Source of the DNA: Prevotella sp.
GTDB taxonomy: Bacteria; Bacteroidota; Bacteroidia; Bacteroidales; Bacteroidaceae
DNA length: 36,016 nucleotides
Assembly: GCA_024697645.1 (NCBI GenBank)
Contig: JAILFH010000018.1
Span: forward strand, 1-36,016
Direction of reading: 5' to 3'
Shown here piece after piece: positions 23,078 to 30,699 of this stretch; position 1 is the first letter of the stretch; the number at the start of each line of letters is the position of its first letter. The notes below the pieces were generated by a model. The model saw only the letters and a program-made list of their open reading frames with translations. It made no database searches and was not told the origin of the DNA. The position numbers and the translations under genes are program-made.

Positions 23078-24406
23078 ATGATAAACCTACAGGACATATT
23101 GTTGAAACTGGGAATCGACGAACTTAATGCAATGCAGCAGGAGTCGTACGAAGCCGTAGCCCATTCGGATAAGGATGTTGTCATTCTCTCGCCGACGGGC
23201 TCGGGCAAGACTTTGGCTTATCTGCTGCCATTGGTAGGATTGATCAATGCTGACGTTGATGAGGTACAGGCTGTTGTCGTTGTTCCTGGTCGCGAGTTGG
23301 CGATGCAGTCGGCTGATGTGCTGAAGAGCATGGGAACTGGTCTTCGCGCTTGTGCCTGTTATGGAGGTCGAATGGCGATGGAGGAACATCGTGTGCTTCG
23401 ACAGGTGTTGCCGCATATTGTGTTTGCAACTCCAGGACGACTCAATGATCATCTCGACAAGCAGAACATTTCACCTTATCATGTGCGTTTCGTCATTATC
23501 GATGAGTTCGACAAGTGTCTGGAGATGGGATTCCAGCAGGAGATGTCGAAAGTGATGCATCGTTTTGTCCATACGCCACATCGCACGTTGTTGCTTTCAG
23601 CGACAGATGCAGAACTCATTCCACAGTTCGTCAGCATGGGCAGAACTACCCGCGTTGATTTCCACGATGATGAGGAACAGGTGCCTGACCGCGTAGAAAT
23701 CTATAAGGTGATGAGTCCGCAGAAGGACAAACTCGATACACTTCGCCATCTGCTTCTGACCTTAGGTGACGAGAGTAGCATCGTTTTTCTGAATTATCGC
23801 GACAGTGTGGAACGAGTAGGCAGTTATCTGCGTTCTGAAGGTTTTTCTATCAGCACCTTTCATGGTGGGCTCGAGCAAAAGCAGCGCGAGGATTCGCTCT
23901 ATAAGTTTGCCAATGGTTCTGCCAATATTCTTGTTTGCACCGATCTTGCTAGTCGTGGTCTCGATATTCCTGAGGTTGCAAACATCATTAATTATCATCT
24001 GCCTGAAACGGAGCAGAACTATGTTCACCGCATTGGCCGTACGGCTCGCTGGGACAAGCAGGGTAGGGCGTTTTTCCTACTGAATAGCGAGGAGACGGTT
24101 CCCGAATATGCTGATGTTCAGCCAGAACCCTATTCGCTTCCTGCAGTTGTCAATAGCAAGCCCGCACTCCCCCGGATGGTTACTATCTATATCGGTAAAG
24201 GTAAACGCGACAAACTTTCACGAGGTGACATTCTCGGTTTCCTCTGCAAGAAAGGCGGACTTGACGGTTCGCAAATCGGAAAGATTACCGTTGCCGACCG
24301 ATACACTTATGCTGCTATTGAGCGCCAACAACTGAAGCCTCTTCTTCAACGAGTTCAGGGAGAAAAAATCAAAGGTTTGAAAACAATCATTGAGGAAGTC
24401 AGATAA
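23078..24406 (+). CDS. DEAD-box-type RNA helicase with DbpA-like RNA-binding domain
   Basis: A 442-residue helicase. The start at 23078 (MINLQDILLKLGI) is chosen because the 17 codons before it overlap the TPR-2 gene. Motif I is SPTGSGKT near 40, motif II reads DEFD near 142 instead of DEAD, motif III is SAT, and motif VI is HRIGRTAR near 317. Residues 370-442 (PRMVTIYIGKGKRDKLSRGD, FLCKKGGLDGSQIGKITVAD) match the DbpA C-terminal RNA-recognition domain that binds 23S rRNA hairpin 92 in E. coli. A role in ribosome assembly is likely by homology. The last motif II Asp is retained, so ATPase activity is plausible. Confidence 0.9.
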   Translation: MINLQDILLKLGIDELNAMQQESYEAVAHSDKDVVILSPTGSGKTLAYLLPLVGLINADVDEVQAVVVVPGRELAMQSADVLKSMGTGLRACACYGGRMAMEEHRVLRQVLPHIVFATPGRLNDHLDKQNISPYHVRFVIIDEFDKCLEMGFQQEMSKVMHRFVHTPHRTLLLSATDAELIPQFVSMGRTTRVDFHDDEEQVPDRVEIYKVMSPQKDKLDTLRHLLLTLGDESSIVFLNYRDSVERVGSYLRSEGFSISTFHGGLEQKQREDSLYKFANGSANILVCTDLASRGLDIPEVANIINYHLPETEQNYVHRIGRTARWDKQGRAFFLLNSEETVPEYADVQPEPYSLPAVVNSKPALPRMVTIYIGKGKRDKLSRGDILGFLCKKGGLDGSQIGKITVADRYTYAAIERQQLKPLLQRVQGEKIKGLKTIIEEVR

Positions 24407-24434
24407 TTTTCTAAATCTTCCTCTTTAATAATAA

Positions 24435-24473
24435 ATGCCCGCATCAGATTTGGTGTGGGCATTTCTTTTATTT
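24435..24473 (+). terminator. Terminator after the helicase gene
   Basis: ATGCCCGCA (24435-24443) pairs with TGTGGGCAT (24454-24462) over a 10-nt loop, followed by a T-rich run (TTCTTTTATTT). The next 190 bases up to the padR operator show nothing I can name. Confidence 0.75.
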
Positions 24474-24656
24474 ACCACAAAGGTCACTTTATTTATTGAT
24501 AACTTCAACGCTTATCCGAATTTCTCTTCTAATATTCATTATCTTTCATCTAAATGTTCAATGGAAATAGAAATATTCTCTTCGTCCTTTTCGTTTTATA
24601 GATTCAAGAAAAGTATCCTCATTTAGTTAAAGATGCTTAATTTCGGACACTTTTAT

Positions 24657-24679
24657 AGTACTTTGTATTGCAAGGTACT
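24657..24679. promoter_or_regulatory. Probable PadR operator dyad
   Basis: A 23-bp imperfect palindrome with outer arms AGTAC and GTACT and inner TTG and CAA. It overlaps the -33 box (TTG 24668-24670) of the promoter preceding the PadR gene, where a bound repressor would block RNA polymerase. Confidence 0.6.
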
Positions 24680-24698
24680 AATATTTTACCTATCTTTG
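24668..24698 (+). promoter_or_regulatory. Promoter of the padR-pspC-like operon
   Basis: TTG (24668-24670), 20 nt, then TATCTTTG (24691-24698) fit the Bacteroidales consensus. The start would be near 24705, giving a leader of about 95 nt. Confidence 0.65.
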
Positions 24699-24798
24699 CA
24701 TCGAGAACTAAACAGGGATGGAGTATTTCTGCTCCTACGCCAACAAATAAAATGATTGAAAACGATAAGAAATCGTGAAACCGTAAATTCAAATTCAC

Positions 24799-25125
24799 AT
24801 GGTAAACATCGACAATGCCAAATCACAAATGCGAAAAGGGATGCTTGAATATTGTGTCCTACTTTTGCTTCGGCGACGTCCTTCGTATGCATCTGACATC
24901 ATTCAGCAGTTGAAAGACGCTGAATTGCTTGTGGTCGAAGGTACGCTTTATCCGTTGCTTTCGCGCTTGAAGAACGAACACCTGCTCTCATACGAATGGC
25001 AGGAGAGTACGCAGGGACCACCTCGTAAGTATTATGCGCTGACAGCCGAGGGCGAGGCTTTTCTCGCTGGGCTCGACTCAGCCTGGGGAGAGATTGAGAA
25101 AACGGTAAACATTTTGAAACAGTAA
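24799..25125 (+). CDS. PadR-family transcriptional regulator
   Basis: A 108-residue winged-helix regulator. The segment MRKGMLEYCVLLLLRRRPSYASDIIQQL, shown here across residues 11-38, is the first helices of PadR proteins. EGTLYPLLSRLKNEHLLSYE is the recognition helix and wing start, and GPPRKYYALTAEGEAFL the conserved wing. It is of the short PadR type without a long C-terminal domain. The next gene, a PspC-type membrane protein, starts 12 nt later and is almost certainly cotranscribed. A dyad over the promoter suggests autorepression. The inducing signal is unknown; short PadR proteins often sense small molecules. Confidence 0.93.
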   Translation: MVNIDNAKSQMRKGMLEYCVLLLLRRRPSYASDIIQQLKDAELLVVEGTLYPLLSRLKNEHLLSYEWQESTQGPPRKYYALTAEGEAFLAGLDSAWGEIEKTVNILKQ

Positions 25126-25137
25126 TTTATTGATTCT

Positions 25138-26931
25138 ATGAAAAAGAATATCACGATCAACCTGTGCGGACGCCTCTTCAATATCGATGAAGATGCTTAC
25201 GAACTGCTCCGCAACTATATTGAAACGCTCCGCTCTTATTTCATGAAGCAAGAAGGTGGTGAGGAGATTGCCGATGACTTGGAACAACGAGTGGGAGAAC
25301 TTCTCGAAGAACTCAAGAATCAGGGCGTTGAGGCTATCAATATTGATCATGTAAAGGAAGTTATTTCGCGTTTGGGGAAGCCTGAAGAGATGGAAAGTGA
25401 AATACCAGGATCGTCATCTGGACCCGAGAACAAACTTTCTGGACGGGTTCATCTTCACGAAGGTACTGCTGACGATGATGCATCTGAGGAGAAAGAAAAG
25501 AAGAATACGTTCAGTGATTTCATGGAGCAACTCAGTGAATTGTTCCGTGAACGACGTTTCTATCGTAATCCCAAAGACAAAATGCTGGCAGGTGTTATCT
25601 CGGGATTGGCATCGTCGTTCGAGGTCGATGTGACCTTGTTGCGTCTCCTTTTTGTGGCAGTTGCGATTCTACTGGGTGCGATCCCATTCCCCTTCTTCCA
25701 TTATTGGCACATGGGGTCGTTGTTGTTCATGGTGCTTGTCTATGCCCTTATGGCACTGATTATGCCGGAAGCCGAAACTCCCGAGCAGCAACTGAAGATG
25801 CAGGGTAAAACCGTTAACGTTCAAACTCTGGCCGAAGAAGTTGTGCAGAATGTGAACGAGAAGGCTGATGATGAGAAGAAAATCGGTCGAGCCAAGAGTG
25901 TCCTGAATGGTTTTCTGAAGTTTCTAGTCAGTTGTTTTAAGTTCCTGATGGTTATTCTGGCGCTGGCCTTGTTCTTTGGAGGTTTGTTTGCCATATTGTA
26001 TGGTCTGTTTGCAATCCATTCGCCCAATTATGTAGATCGTTTTCTTGATTGGGAAATGACACCCATTCTTCAAGGAAATCTGAATATATTTGTTGCATTT
26101 CTCATTGCACTTCTCGCGGTGTTGTTCATTCCTGCTTATGCTATCTTGCAACATTTGGTTCGCCCCTTGAAGATTTATCAGCGATTGGCCTTAATCTTAG
26201 TTTGGCTTGTTGCTTTGGCTGCAACCGTAGTGACGGGTATCATGTTGACTCAGATTTGCGAAAAATACTATAATGAAACCCATATTTCAAGTAACGCAGA
26301 TATTGTCACAGAGAATGGCATTACGATGAAATTGTATGAATACGAATTCCTTTCAGATCATCGTTGGACGATTCTCAATGGTGAAGGTTGCAATGAGCGT
26401 TTTACGGCCCAAGGTGAATACTATATCAACAATCGCGGTAATGCACGCTATCTCGATTGTTACGACGAAATGCACAGTCAGCGATATCGTGCTGAGCGAA
26501 CTGATACACTCATGCCAGGTCGCTATAAACTTAGTGTGGCTGCTCGTGCTAATGGTAAAGGTGCTTTTGTCTATTTGCTCATTGATGGCAAGAAACAATT
26601 GAAAGAGATTCCTGCAACGGGAAATACGGGCGGTAGCATTTGGCAGGAGGCTGTTGATTCTATCAATCAAATTCGAGTTGCAACTCAGCCAGGAGAAGAC
26701 GGTCGTTGGGAAGTACCTGATTATATTCATGAAATTGCAATCGCTAACAATGGAGACGGTTTCGGTTGGAACAGAATTGTTTTTGAGCCTTTTGTCATAA
26801 CAAAACCTAATACTGCAGTGAGTTATGGTCTGAGCAGTGATCCTGCTTTTACGGGACAGACTTGGTTGGGGCAATACTTCTCTGCTTGCGATTTTATCAT
26901 TGAACGAGTAGAAGAAGGCTCCCCTAAATGA
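25138..26931 (+). CDS. PspC-domain membrane protein
   Basis: A 597-residue protein. Residues 1-85 are an N-terminal soluble domain (MKKNITINLCGRLFNIDED, EEIADDLEQRVGELLEEL, HVKEVISRLGKPEEM) typical of Bacteroidota PspC proteins. The PspC domain spans about 138-208 (RRFYRNPKDKMLAGVISGLA, then VDVTLLRLLFVAVAILLGAI and LMALIMPEAE). Further membrane helices lie near 263-290, 317-338 and 350-371. Residues 375-597 form a probable extracytoplasmic domain that ends in a beta-rich segment (GRYKLSVAARANGKGAFVYL, HEIAIANNGDGFGWNRIVFE) reminiscent of a galactose-binding-like fold. PspC proteins take part in envelope-stress responses in other bacteria. Its pairing with PadR suggests regulated envelope function. 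A terminator follows. Confidence 0.85.
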   Translation: MKKNITINLCGRLFNIDEDAYELLRNYIETLRSYFMKQEGGEEIADDLEQRVGELLEELKNQGVEAINIDHVKEVISRLGKPEEMESEIPGSSSGPENKLSGRVHLHEGTADDDASEEKEKKNTFSDFMEQLSELFRERRFYRNPKDKMLAGVISGLASSFEVDVTLLRLLFVAVAILLGAIPFPFFHYWHMGSLLFMVLVYALMALIMPEAETPEQQLKMQGKTVNVQTLAEEVVQNVNEKADDEKKIGRAKSVLNGFLKFLVSCFKFLMVILALALFFGGLFAILYGLFAIHSPNYVDRFLDWEMTPILQGNLNIFVAFLIALLAVLFIPAYAILQHLVRPLKIYQRLALILVWLVALAATVVTGIMLTQICEKYYNETHISSNADIVTENGITMKLYEYEFLSDHRWTILNGEGCNERFTAQGEYYINNRGNARYLDCYDEMHSQRYRAERTDTLMPGRYKLSVAARANGKGAFVYLLIDGKKQLKEIPATGNTGGSIWQEAVDSINQIRVATQPGEDGRWEVPDYIHEIAIANNGDGFGWNRIVFEPFVITKPNTAVSYGLSSDPAFTGQTWLGQYFSACDFIIERVEEGSPK

Positions 26932-26976
26932 TAGATACAATTTTTTGATTTCGTTAGATAAAATTGAATTAGTTTT

Positions 26977-26989
26977 AATAGCGCTATAA
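26977..26989. repeat. 13-nt motif AATAGCGCTATAA, copy 1
   Basis: AATAGCGCTATAA, with a central TAGCGCTA palindrome, lies between the PspC-type stop and its terminator hairpin. The identical 13-mer lies at 29373-29385, in the same position after the patatin gene. Confidence 0.7.
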
Positions 26990-26994
26990 AAAGA

Positions 26995-27036
26995 GGTGGC
27001 ACTGGTGCGTGAGCATCGCTGCCACCGATTTTTTTT
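26995..27036 (+). terminator. Terminator after the PspC-type gene
   Basis: GGTGGCA (26995-27001) and TGCCACC (27020-27026) form a 7-bp stem, followed by GA and a run of eight T. Confidence 0.8.
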
Positions 27037-27053
27037 ACATTTGCGAAATTATA

Positions 27054-27085
27054 TTTGCGAGTTTAGAAGAAAATAACTAACTTTG
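27054..27085 (+). promoter_or_regulatory. Promoter of the patatin gene, with a second overlapping -7 box
   Basis: TTTG (27054-27057), 20 nt, then TAACTTTG (27078-27085) fit the consensus, giving a 22-nt leader. The TTTG is also the end of another -7 match, TATATTTG (27050-27057), so two start sites about 28 nt apart are possible. Confidence 0.65.
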
Positions 27086-27113
27086 CGATTGAAATAAAGT
27101 GAACTTTTAGGAT

Positions 27114-29369
27114 ATGAAACAGAAACTTATTTCCTTTCTTCTCCTGTTTGCCTTAGCACAGACTGCTATCGCCCAGGAACCTGTTGTGGAAAATGTGCCG
27201 AAGAAGCGCCCCAAAGTGGCACTTGTTCTGAGTGGCGGTGGTGCTAAGGGCATGGCTCATATTGGTGTGATCAAGGTGTTGGAGAAGGCTGGAATGCCCA
27301 TCGATATCATCACGGGAACGAGTATGGGTAGCATTATTGGCGGACTTTATGCCTGTGGTAATAATGGTACAAGACTCGACTCCATCGTTCGAGCACAAGA
27401 CTGGTCTTATGTCCTTTCCGACCGAGAGGACCTGAGCCATCAGAGTTTGCTTGAAAGAGAAAAGCAGAACACCTATGTCATATCCAAGGGCATTAGTTTT
27501 GGAAAAGGTCCCAAGATTGAAGGCGGTGGTGTAATTATCGGTAAGAATATCATGACGCTCTTCGACGCGCTCACAGCTCCTTATAATGACTCCATCGATT
27601 TCAACACATTGCCTATTCCCTTTGCCTGCGTGGCAACAAATATCATCGACAATACCGAATACGACTTCCATTCTGGCGTTCTCAGTCAGGCAATGCGCGC
27701 CAGTATGTCGATTCCAGCGGCGTTCTCGCCTGTTCGTGTGGGCGATAAAGTGCTCGTTGACGGTGGTCTCCGTAACAACTTCCCTGCCGATATCGCGAAA
27801 GAGATGGGAGCCGACTACATCATTGGTGTGAGCGTGCAAGGCGAACCGCGTACGTCTGAAGATATCAATACTTCAATGGATCTGATTTCGCAGATTGTCG
27901 ATGTGAACTGTAAGAATAAATATCAGGAGAACTGGGACATGACCGACGTGCCTATTCGCGTGAACGTGAAGCCTTATGGTGCTGCCAGTTTTAGTCCGAG
28001 CGCTGTTGATACGCTGATTCGTCGAGGCGAAGAAGCCGCTATGCAGCATTGGGATGAGATCATTGCCTTGCGCGACAGAATAGGCGTTCAACCTAAAGCC
28101 AGCAAGATTCGTCCACGTATCTCTACGGTTCGAGTTCCGTTGCCAGTTACCCAGCGTTATAAAATCGAATCATTGGAATTTGTGAATATGTCCAAGAACG
28201 ATGAGTCGTTCATTCGCTCGAAGTTCCGTCTTCATGAGGGAGACACCATCGATGCTGATCGTGCTGATATTATCACGACGAGTATTCGTCAGGACCTATA
28301 CTACAAGACGGCCAGATTCCGCTTCTTCAACAATGAAGACCATTCGGCCACGCGTGTTGTCTTCACTGCTGGCGAGAAGAAGTCGAGTCAGGTGAGCGTT
28401 GGTATTCGTTTCGACACTGAGGAAACGGTTGCCCTTCAGGCGAATGCCGAGGTGCCTTTGAAGACTAAGATGCCTATGGACCTTGACTTCACACTTCGAC
28501 TTGGTAAGCGCATGTTGGGGCAGATTGACTGGTCGGTACATCCACGCAGTTTCTTCCGTCCTACATTCAGATATGCTTTCCGTCGCAACGACCTTGACCT
28601 CTATGATTACGGTGATAAGGCGTTTAGTGTCACTTACGACCGACATACTCTGAAGTTGGCACTCTTCAATTTCAACGTGCGTAATTTCAGCATAAGCCTG
28701 GGTGCAATTGGCGATTATTATCATATTCGCTCATTGCTTGTTGATCAGCAGCCTGAGCATATCGATGACCTCAATACGAAGGATAAGGGATATATCAGTT
28801 ATTTCGGAACTATCGACTACAATAGTGAGAATGAGTATTATTTCCCGACTCGTGGTGCACGATTCAGGGCTCGTTTTGTATATTACACCGACGACTTGGT
28901 GAAACTGAAGGGAGAAACAGGTTTCCGCGATTATACGGCAGTTTGGCGTATGTCGTTCCCCATCAATAGTCACCTCTCTGTTCAGCCCATGCTTTACGGA
29001 AGACTCCTTTGCGGCAATAATGTTCCTTTGCTGCTCGGCAATGTGGTTGGTGGTGAATGGATGTTCCATTATGTGATTCAGCAGTTGCCATTTGCTGGTG
29101 TCGGAAACTTGCAGACAGTTCAGGATAAGTTCTTGGCTGCACAATTCCAGACTCAGGTCAACATCACTCAGAATAATATCGTATTGCTCCGTGTTGCCGC
29201 AGGCCAGGATGCTGATAGGTTCGGAGATTTGCTGAAACACAGAACGAGACTTGGTGGTTCCATCAGTTACTATTACAACACGATGTTTGGTCCGCTTGGT
29301 GCAACGTTGGGCTACAGCAATGTTACGAAGAACGTCAACTTCTACATCAATCTCGGATTCGTATTCTAA
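27114..29369 (+). CDS. Patatin-like phospholipase fused to POTRA and outer-membrane beta-barrel (type Vd-like)
   Basis: A 751-residue protein with a signal peptide (MKQKLISFLLLFALAQTAIAQ). The patatin domain (about 30-320) has the oxyanion loop SGGGAKGMAH near 40, the nucleophile elbow GTSMGS near 68, and the catalytic-Asp motif DGG near 216: a Ser-Asp lipid acyl hydrolase. Residues 345-415 (YKIESLEFVNMSKNDESFIR, RLHEGDTIDADRADIITTSI) look like one POTRA domain. The rest is an Omp85-like 16-strand-type barrel ending in NFYINLGFVF with the usual terminal Phe. The order matches PlpD-type (type Vd) autotransporters, which display or release a lipase. Surface location and substrate are inferred. 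It is a single-gene unit with its own promoter and terminator. Confidence 0.92.
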   Translation: MKQKLISFLLLFALAQTAIAQEPVVENVPKKRPKVALVLSGGGAKGMAHIGVIKVLEKAGMPIDIITGTSMGSIIGGLYACGNNGTRLDSIVRAQDWSYVLSDREDLSHQSLLEREKQNTYVISKGISFGKGPKIEGGGVIIGKNIMTLFDALTAPYNDSIDFNTLPIPFACVATNIIDNTEYDFHSGVLSQAMRASMSIPAAFSPVRVGDKVLVDGGLRNNFPADIAKEMGADYIIGVSVQGEPRTSEDINTSMDLISQIVDVNCKNKYQENWDMTDVPIRVNVKPYGAASFSPSAVDTLIRRGEEAAMQHWDEIIALRDRIGVQPKASKIRPRISTVRVPLPVTQRYKIESLEFVNMSKNDESFIRSKFRLHEGDTIDADRADIITTSIRQDLYYKTARFRFFNNEDHSATRVVFTAGEKKSSQVSVGIRFDTEETVALQANAEVPLKTKMPMDLDFTLRLGKRMLGQIDWSVHPRSFFRPTFRYAFRRNDLDLYDYGDKAFSVTYDRHTLKLALFNFNVRNFSISLGAIGDYYHIRSLLVDQQPEHIDDLNTKDKGYISYFGTIDYNSENEYYFPTRGARFRARFVYYTDDLVKLKGETGFRDYTAVWRMSFPINSHLSVQPMLYGRLLCGNNVPLLLGNVVGGEWMFHYVIQQLPFAGVGNLQTVQDKFLAAQFQTQVNITQNNIVLLRVAAGQDADRFGDLLKHRTRLGGSISYYYNTMFGPLGATLGYSNVTKNVNFYINLGFVF

Positions 29370-29372
29370 ACC

Positions 29373-29385
29373 AATAGCGCTATAA
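29373..29385. repeat. 13-nt motif AATAGCGCTATAA, copy 2
   Basis: This is the exact copy of the 13-mer at 26977-26989. It lies 4 nt after the patatin stop and 10 nt before the terminator stem. Confidence 0.7.
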
Positions 29386-29395
29386 TTAAGTACAG

Positions 29396-29442
29396 CCGAT
29401 CACTTTTCTTCCTCTGGGTTGAAAGTGGTCGGTTTGTTGTTT
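29396..29442 (+). terminator. Terminator after the patatin gene
   Basis: CCGATCACTTT (29396-29406) pairs with AAAGTGGTCGG (29422-29432), 11 bp with one wobble, followed by TTTGTTGTTT. Confidence 0.8.
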
Positions 29443-29513
29443 AATAATGAGCAATTATTAATGATTAATACGTGATATTTGTTTTTAAACTTCTCAGCAG
29501 TTATTGCATTTCT

Positions 29514-29541
29514 CTTGCCCCTTGTCCCTTGTCCCTTGACC
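29514..29541. repeat. Four 7-bp CTTGTCC-type tandem repeats
   Basis: CTTGCCC, CTTGTCC, CTTGTCC and CTTGACC follow in a row, 15 nt from the alkD-like stop codon. Read on the minus strand this is an AAGGGACAAGGGACAAGG-type simple repeat in the 3' region of that gene. Confidence 0.7.
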
Positions 29542-29556
29542 CTTTTTCTTGTTCCT

Positions 29557-30315
29557 TTATTTCTTCATCCACATTCGTCTTTCTTCTACCGACATTTTTT
29601 CAATGGCGTAGCGAAGGGTTGTTCGATGCATTTCGTCTGAATGTTGACGGAGGAAATCACGAAGCAAATCCATTGAAACCTGCTTGCCCATTTCGCGTAG
29701 CATCCAGCCAACTGCTTTGTGCATGAGGTCGTGTGGGTGATGGAGATGAATCTCTGCATAGCGTAGGCACCACGACGGGTCACCTTGTTGTGAAGTCTTC
29801 CACGTGGATACCATACTGATGCGCTGTTTCCATAAGCATTTACTCTGCGCAAGTGTGTCAACGAGTTGTTGTTTGAAGTCTCTGTCGCCTAAATTTGATG
29901 GGAGCAGAAGCCAATGTCCAAGAATCTTTGGAGCCGATAGGTCAACAAGGTCCCAATTGTTGGCTTGTTCTGCATAGTCGAGATAGAGTTTCAGAAGTTC
30001 ATCACGTGCTGAGATTGCTTGTTTGTCGTTAATCAGCCTTTTTGTTGCATTTCTTTCAAACTTGTCAACGAGCAATAAAAAACCACAGAGTCTAACCTCA
30101 TGCCAACGGCTCATCAGCAGTATGGGCACTTCGCTGAGTGGAGTTTCTCTGGCCTCTCTGACCACTTCACGCGTCTGAGGTACTTTTAATCCCAGGAATT
30201 CGTCACCAAAACCATATTCCCCAGGTGCAGTTTTAAAAAACCGCATCAGTATCTCTCGCTGTTTTTCGTTCTGCAGCGATTCCATATACTCGATTATTTC
30301 TTTTGCTGTTGTCAT
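29557..30315 (-). CDS. AlkD-like DNA alkylation repair protein (HEAT-repeat glycosylase family)
   Basis: A 252-residue, all-helical protein. AlkD-family landmarks are visible: the N-terminal YGFGDEFLGLKVPQTREVVRE block, ILLMSRWHEVRLCGFLLL, and NWDLVDLSAPKILGHWLL near 118, which holds the Trp and Asp that correspond to the catalytic pair of Bacillus cereus AlkD. WKQRISMVSTW and LMHKAVGWMLREMGK follow, the latter with a conserved Trp. AlkD removes positively charged alkylated bases such as 3-methyl- and 7-methyl-purines. It is divergent from the threonine operon. A -7 element (TAACTTTG on the minus strand, 30338-30345) lies upstream. Family assignment is strong; substrate range is by homology only. 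Confidence 0.9.
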   Translation of the reverse strand: MTTAKEIIEYMESLQNEKQREILMRFFKTAPGEYGFGDEFLGLKVPQTREVVREARETPLSEVPILLMSRWHEVRLCGFLLLVDKFERNATKRLINDKQAISARDELLKLYLDYAEQANNWDLVDLSAPKILGHWLLLPSNLGDRDFKQQLVDTLAQSKCLWKQRISMVSTWKTSQQGDPSWCLRYAEIHLHHPHDLMHKAVGWMLREMGKQVSMDLLRDFLRQHSDEMHRTTLRYAIEKMSVEERRMWMKK

Positions 30316-30337
30316 GCGAACATCTTTTTATATTTTG

Positions 30338-30345
30338 CAAAGTTA
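30338..30345 (-). promoter_or_regulatory. -7 element upstream of the alkD-like gene
   Basis: CAAAGTTA on the plus strand reads TAACTTTG on the minus strand, a full TAnnTTTG match 22 nt before the ATG. A TTG lies 16 nt further up (30362-30364), short of the usual distance. The next 250 bases toward the thrA promoter hold no feature I can name. Confidence 0.45.
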
Positions 30346-30603
30346 CAAAAAATGTGACATACAAGTGCGTTATCAAACGTAAATGTTGTCAAAAATTGTT
30401 CGGGTTTTCTTCTATAAAAATAGATGGTCTTGCAACTGCGGTGGAATATAATTATTGGGTGAACGAAAATTCTGTTGTCACAAATTTTGGGAAAAACAGT
30501 ATCATTTGCGCTTAAAACTCACTAAGCATAACCCCGTAATTTCCTTCGTTTTGCTCATTTCTCCCTTTCTTTTGCGTTGATTTATCAAAAAATGGGGCAA
30601 TTA

Positions 30604-30635
30604 TTTTGCAGTTTTGCGATTTAGTAGTACCTTTG
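30604..30635 (+). promoter_or_regulatory. Promoter of the threonine operon
   Basis: TTTTG (30604-30608), 19 nt, then TACCTTTG (30628-30635) match both consensus boxes. Transcription would start near 30642, about 58 nt before the thrA ATG. Confidence 0.7.
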
Positions 30636-30649
30636 TCCCCGATTTAACC

Positions 30650-30681
30650 GAGCACTCACCCTCGTCCGTTTGAGGGCGCTC
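30650..30681 (+). promoter_or_regulatory. Hairpin in the thrA leader
   Basis: The short leader can fold with GAGC (30650-30653) against GCTC (30678-30681) and CCCTC against GAGGG inside. No T-run and no Thr- or Ile-rich leader peptide is present, so classical attenuation is not supported. It may affect translation or stability. Confidence 0.4.
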
Positions 30682-30699
30682 AACAAAATGCAATAAATA

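Noticed and set aside
24435..24626. 63-codon frame between the helicase and padR genes
   Set aside because: It begins in the terminator stem and has no domain, promoter or start signal.
30642..30699. Threonine attenuator with leader peptide before thrA
   Set aside because: The short leader has a hairpin but no Thr/Ile-rich frame and no T-run after the stem.
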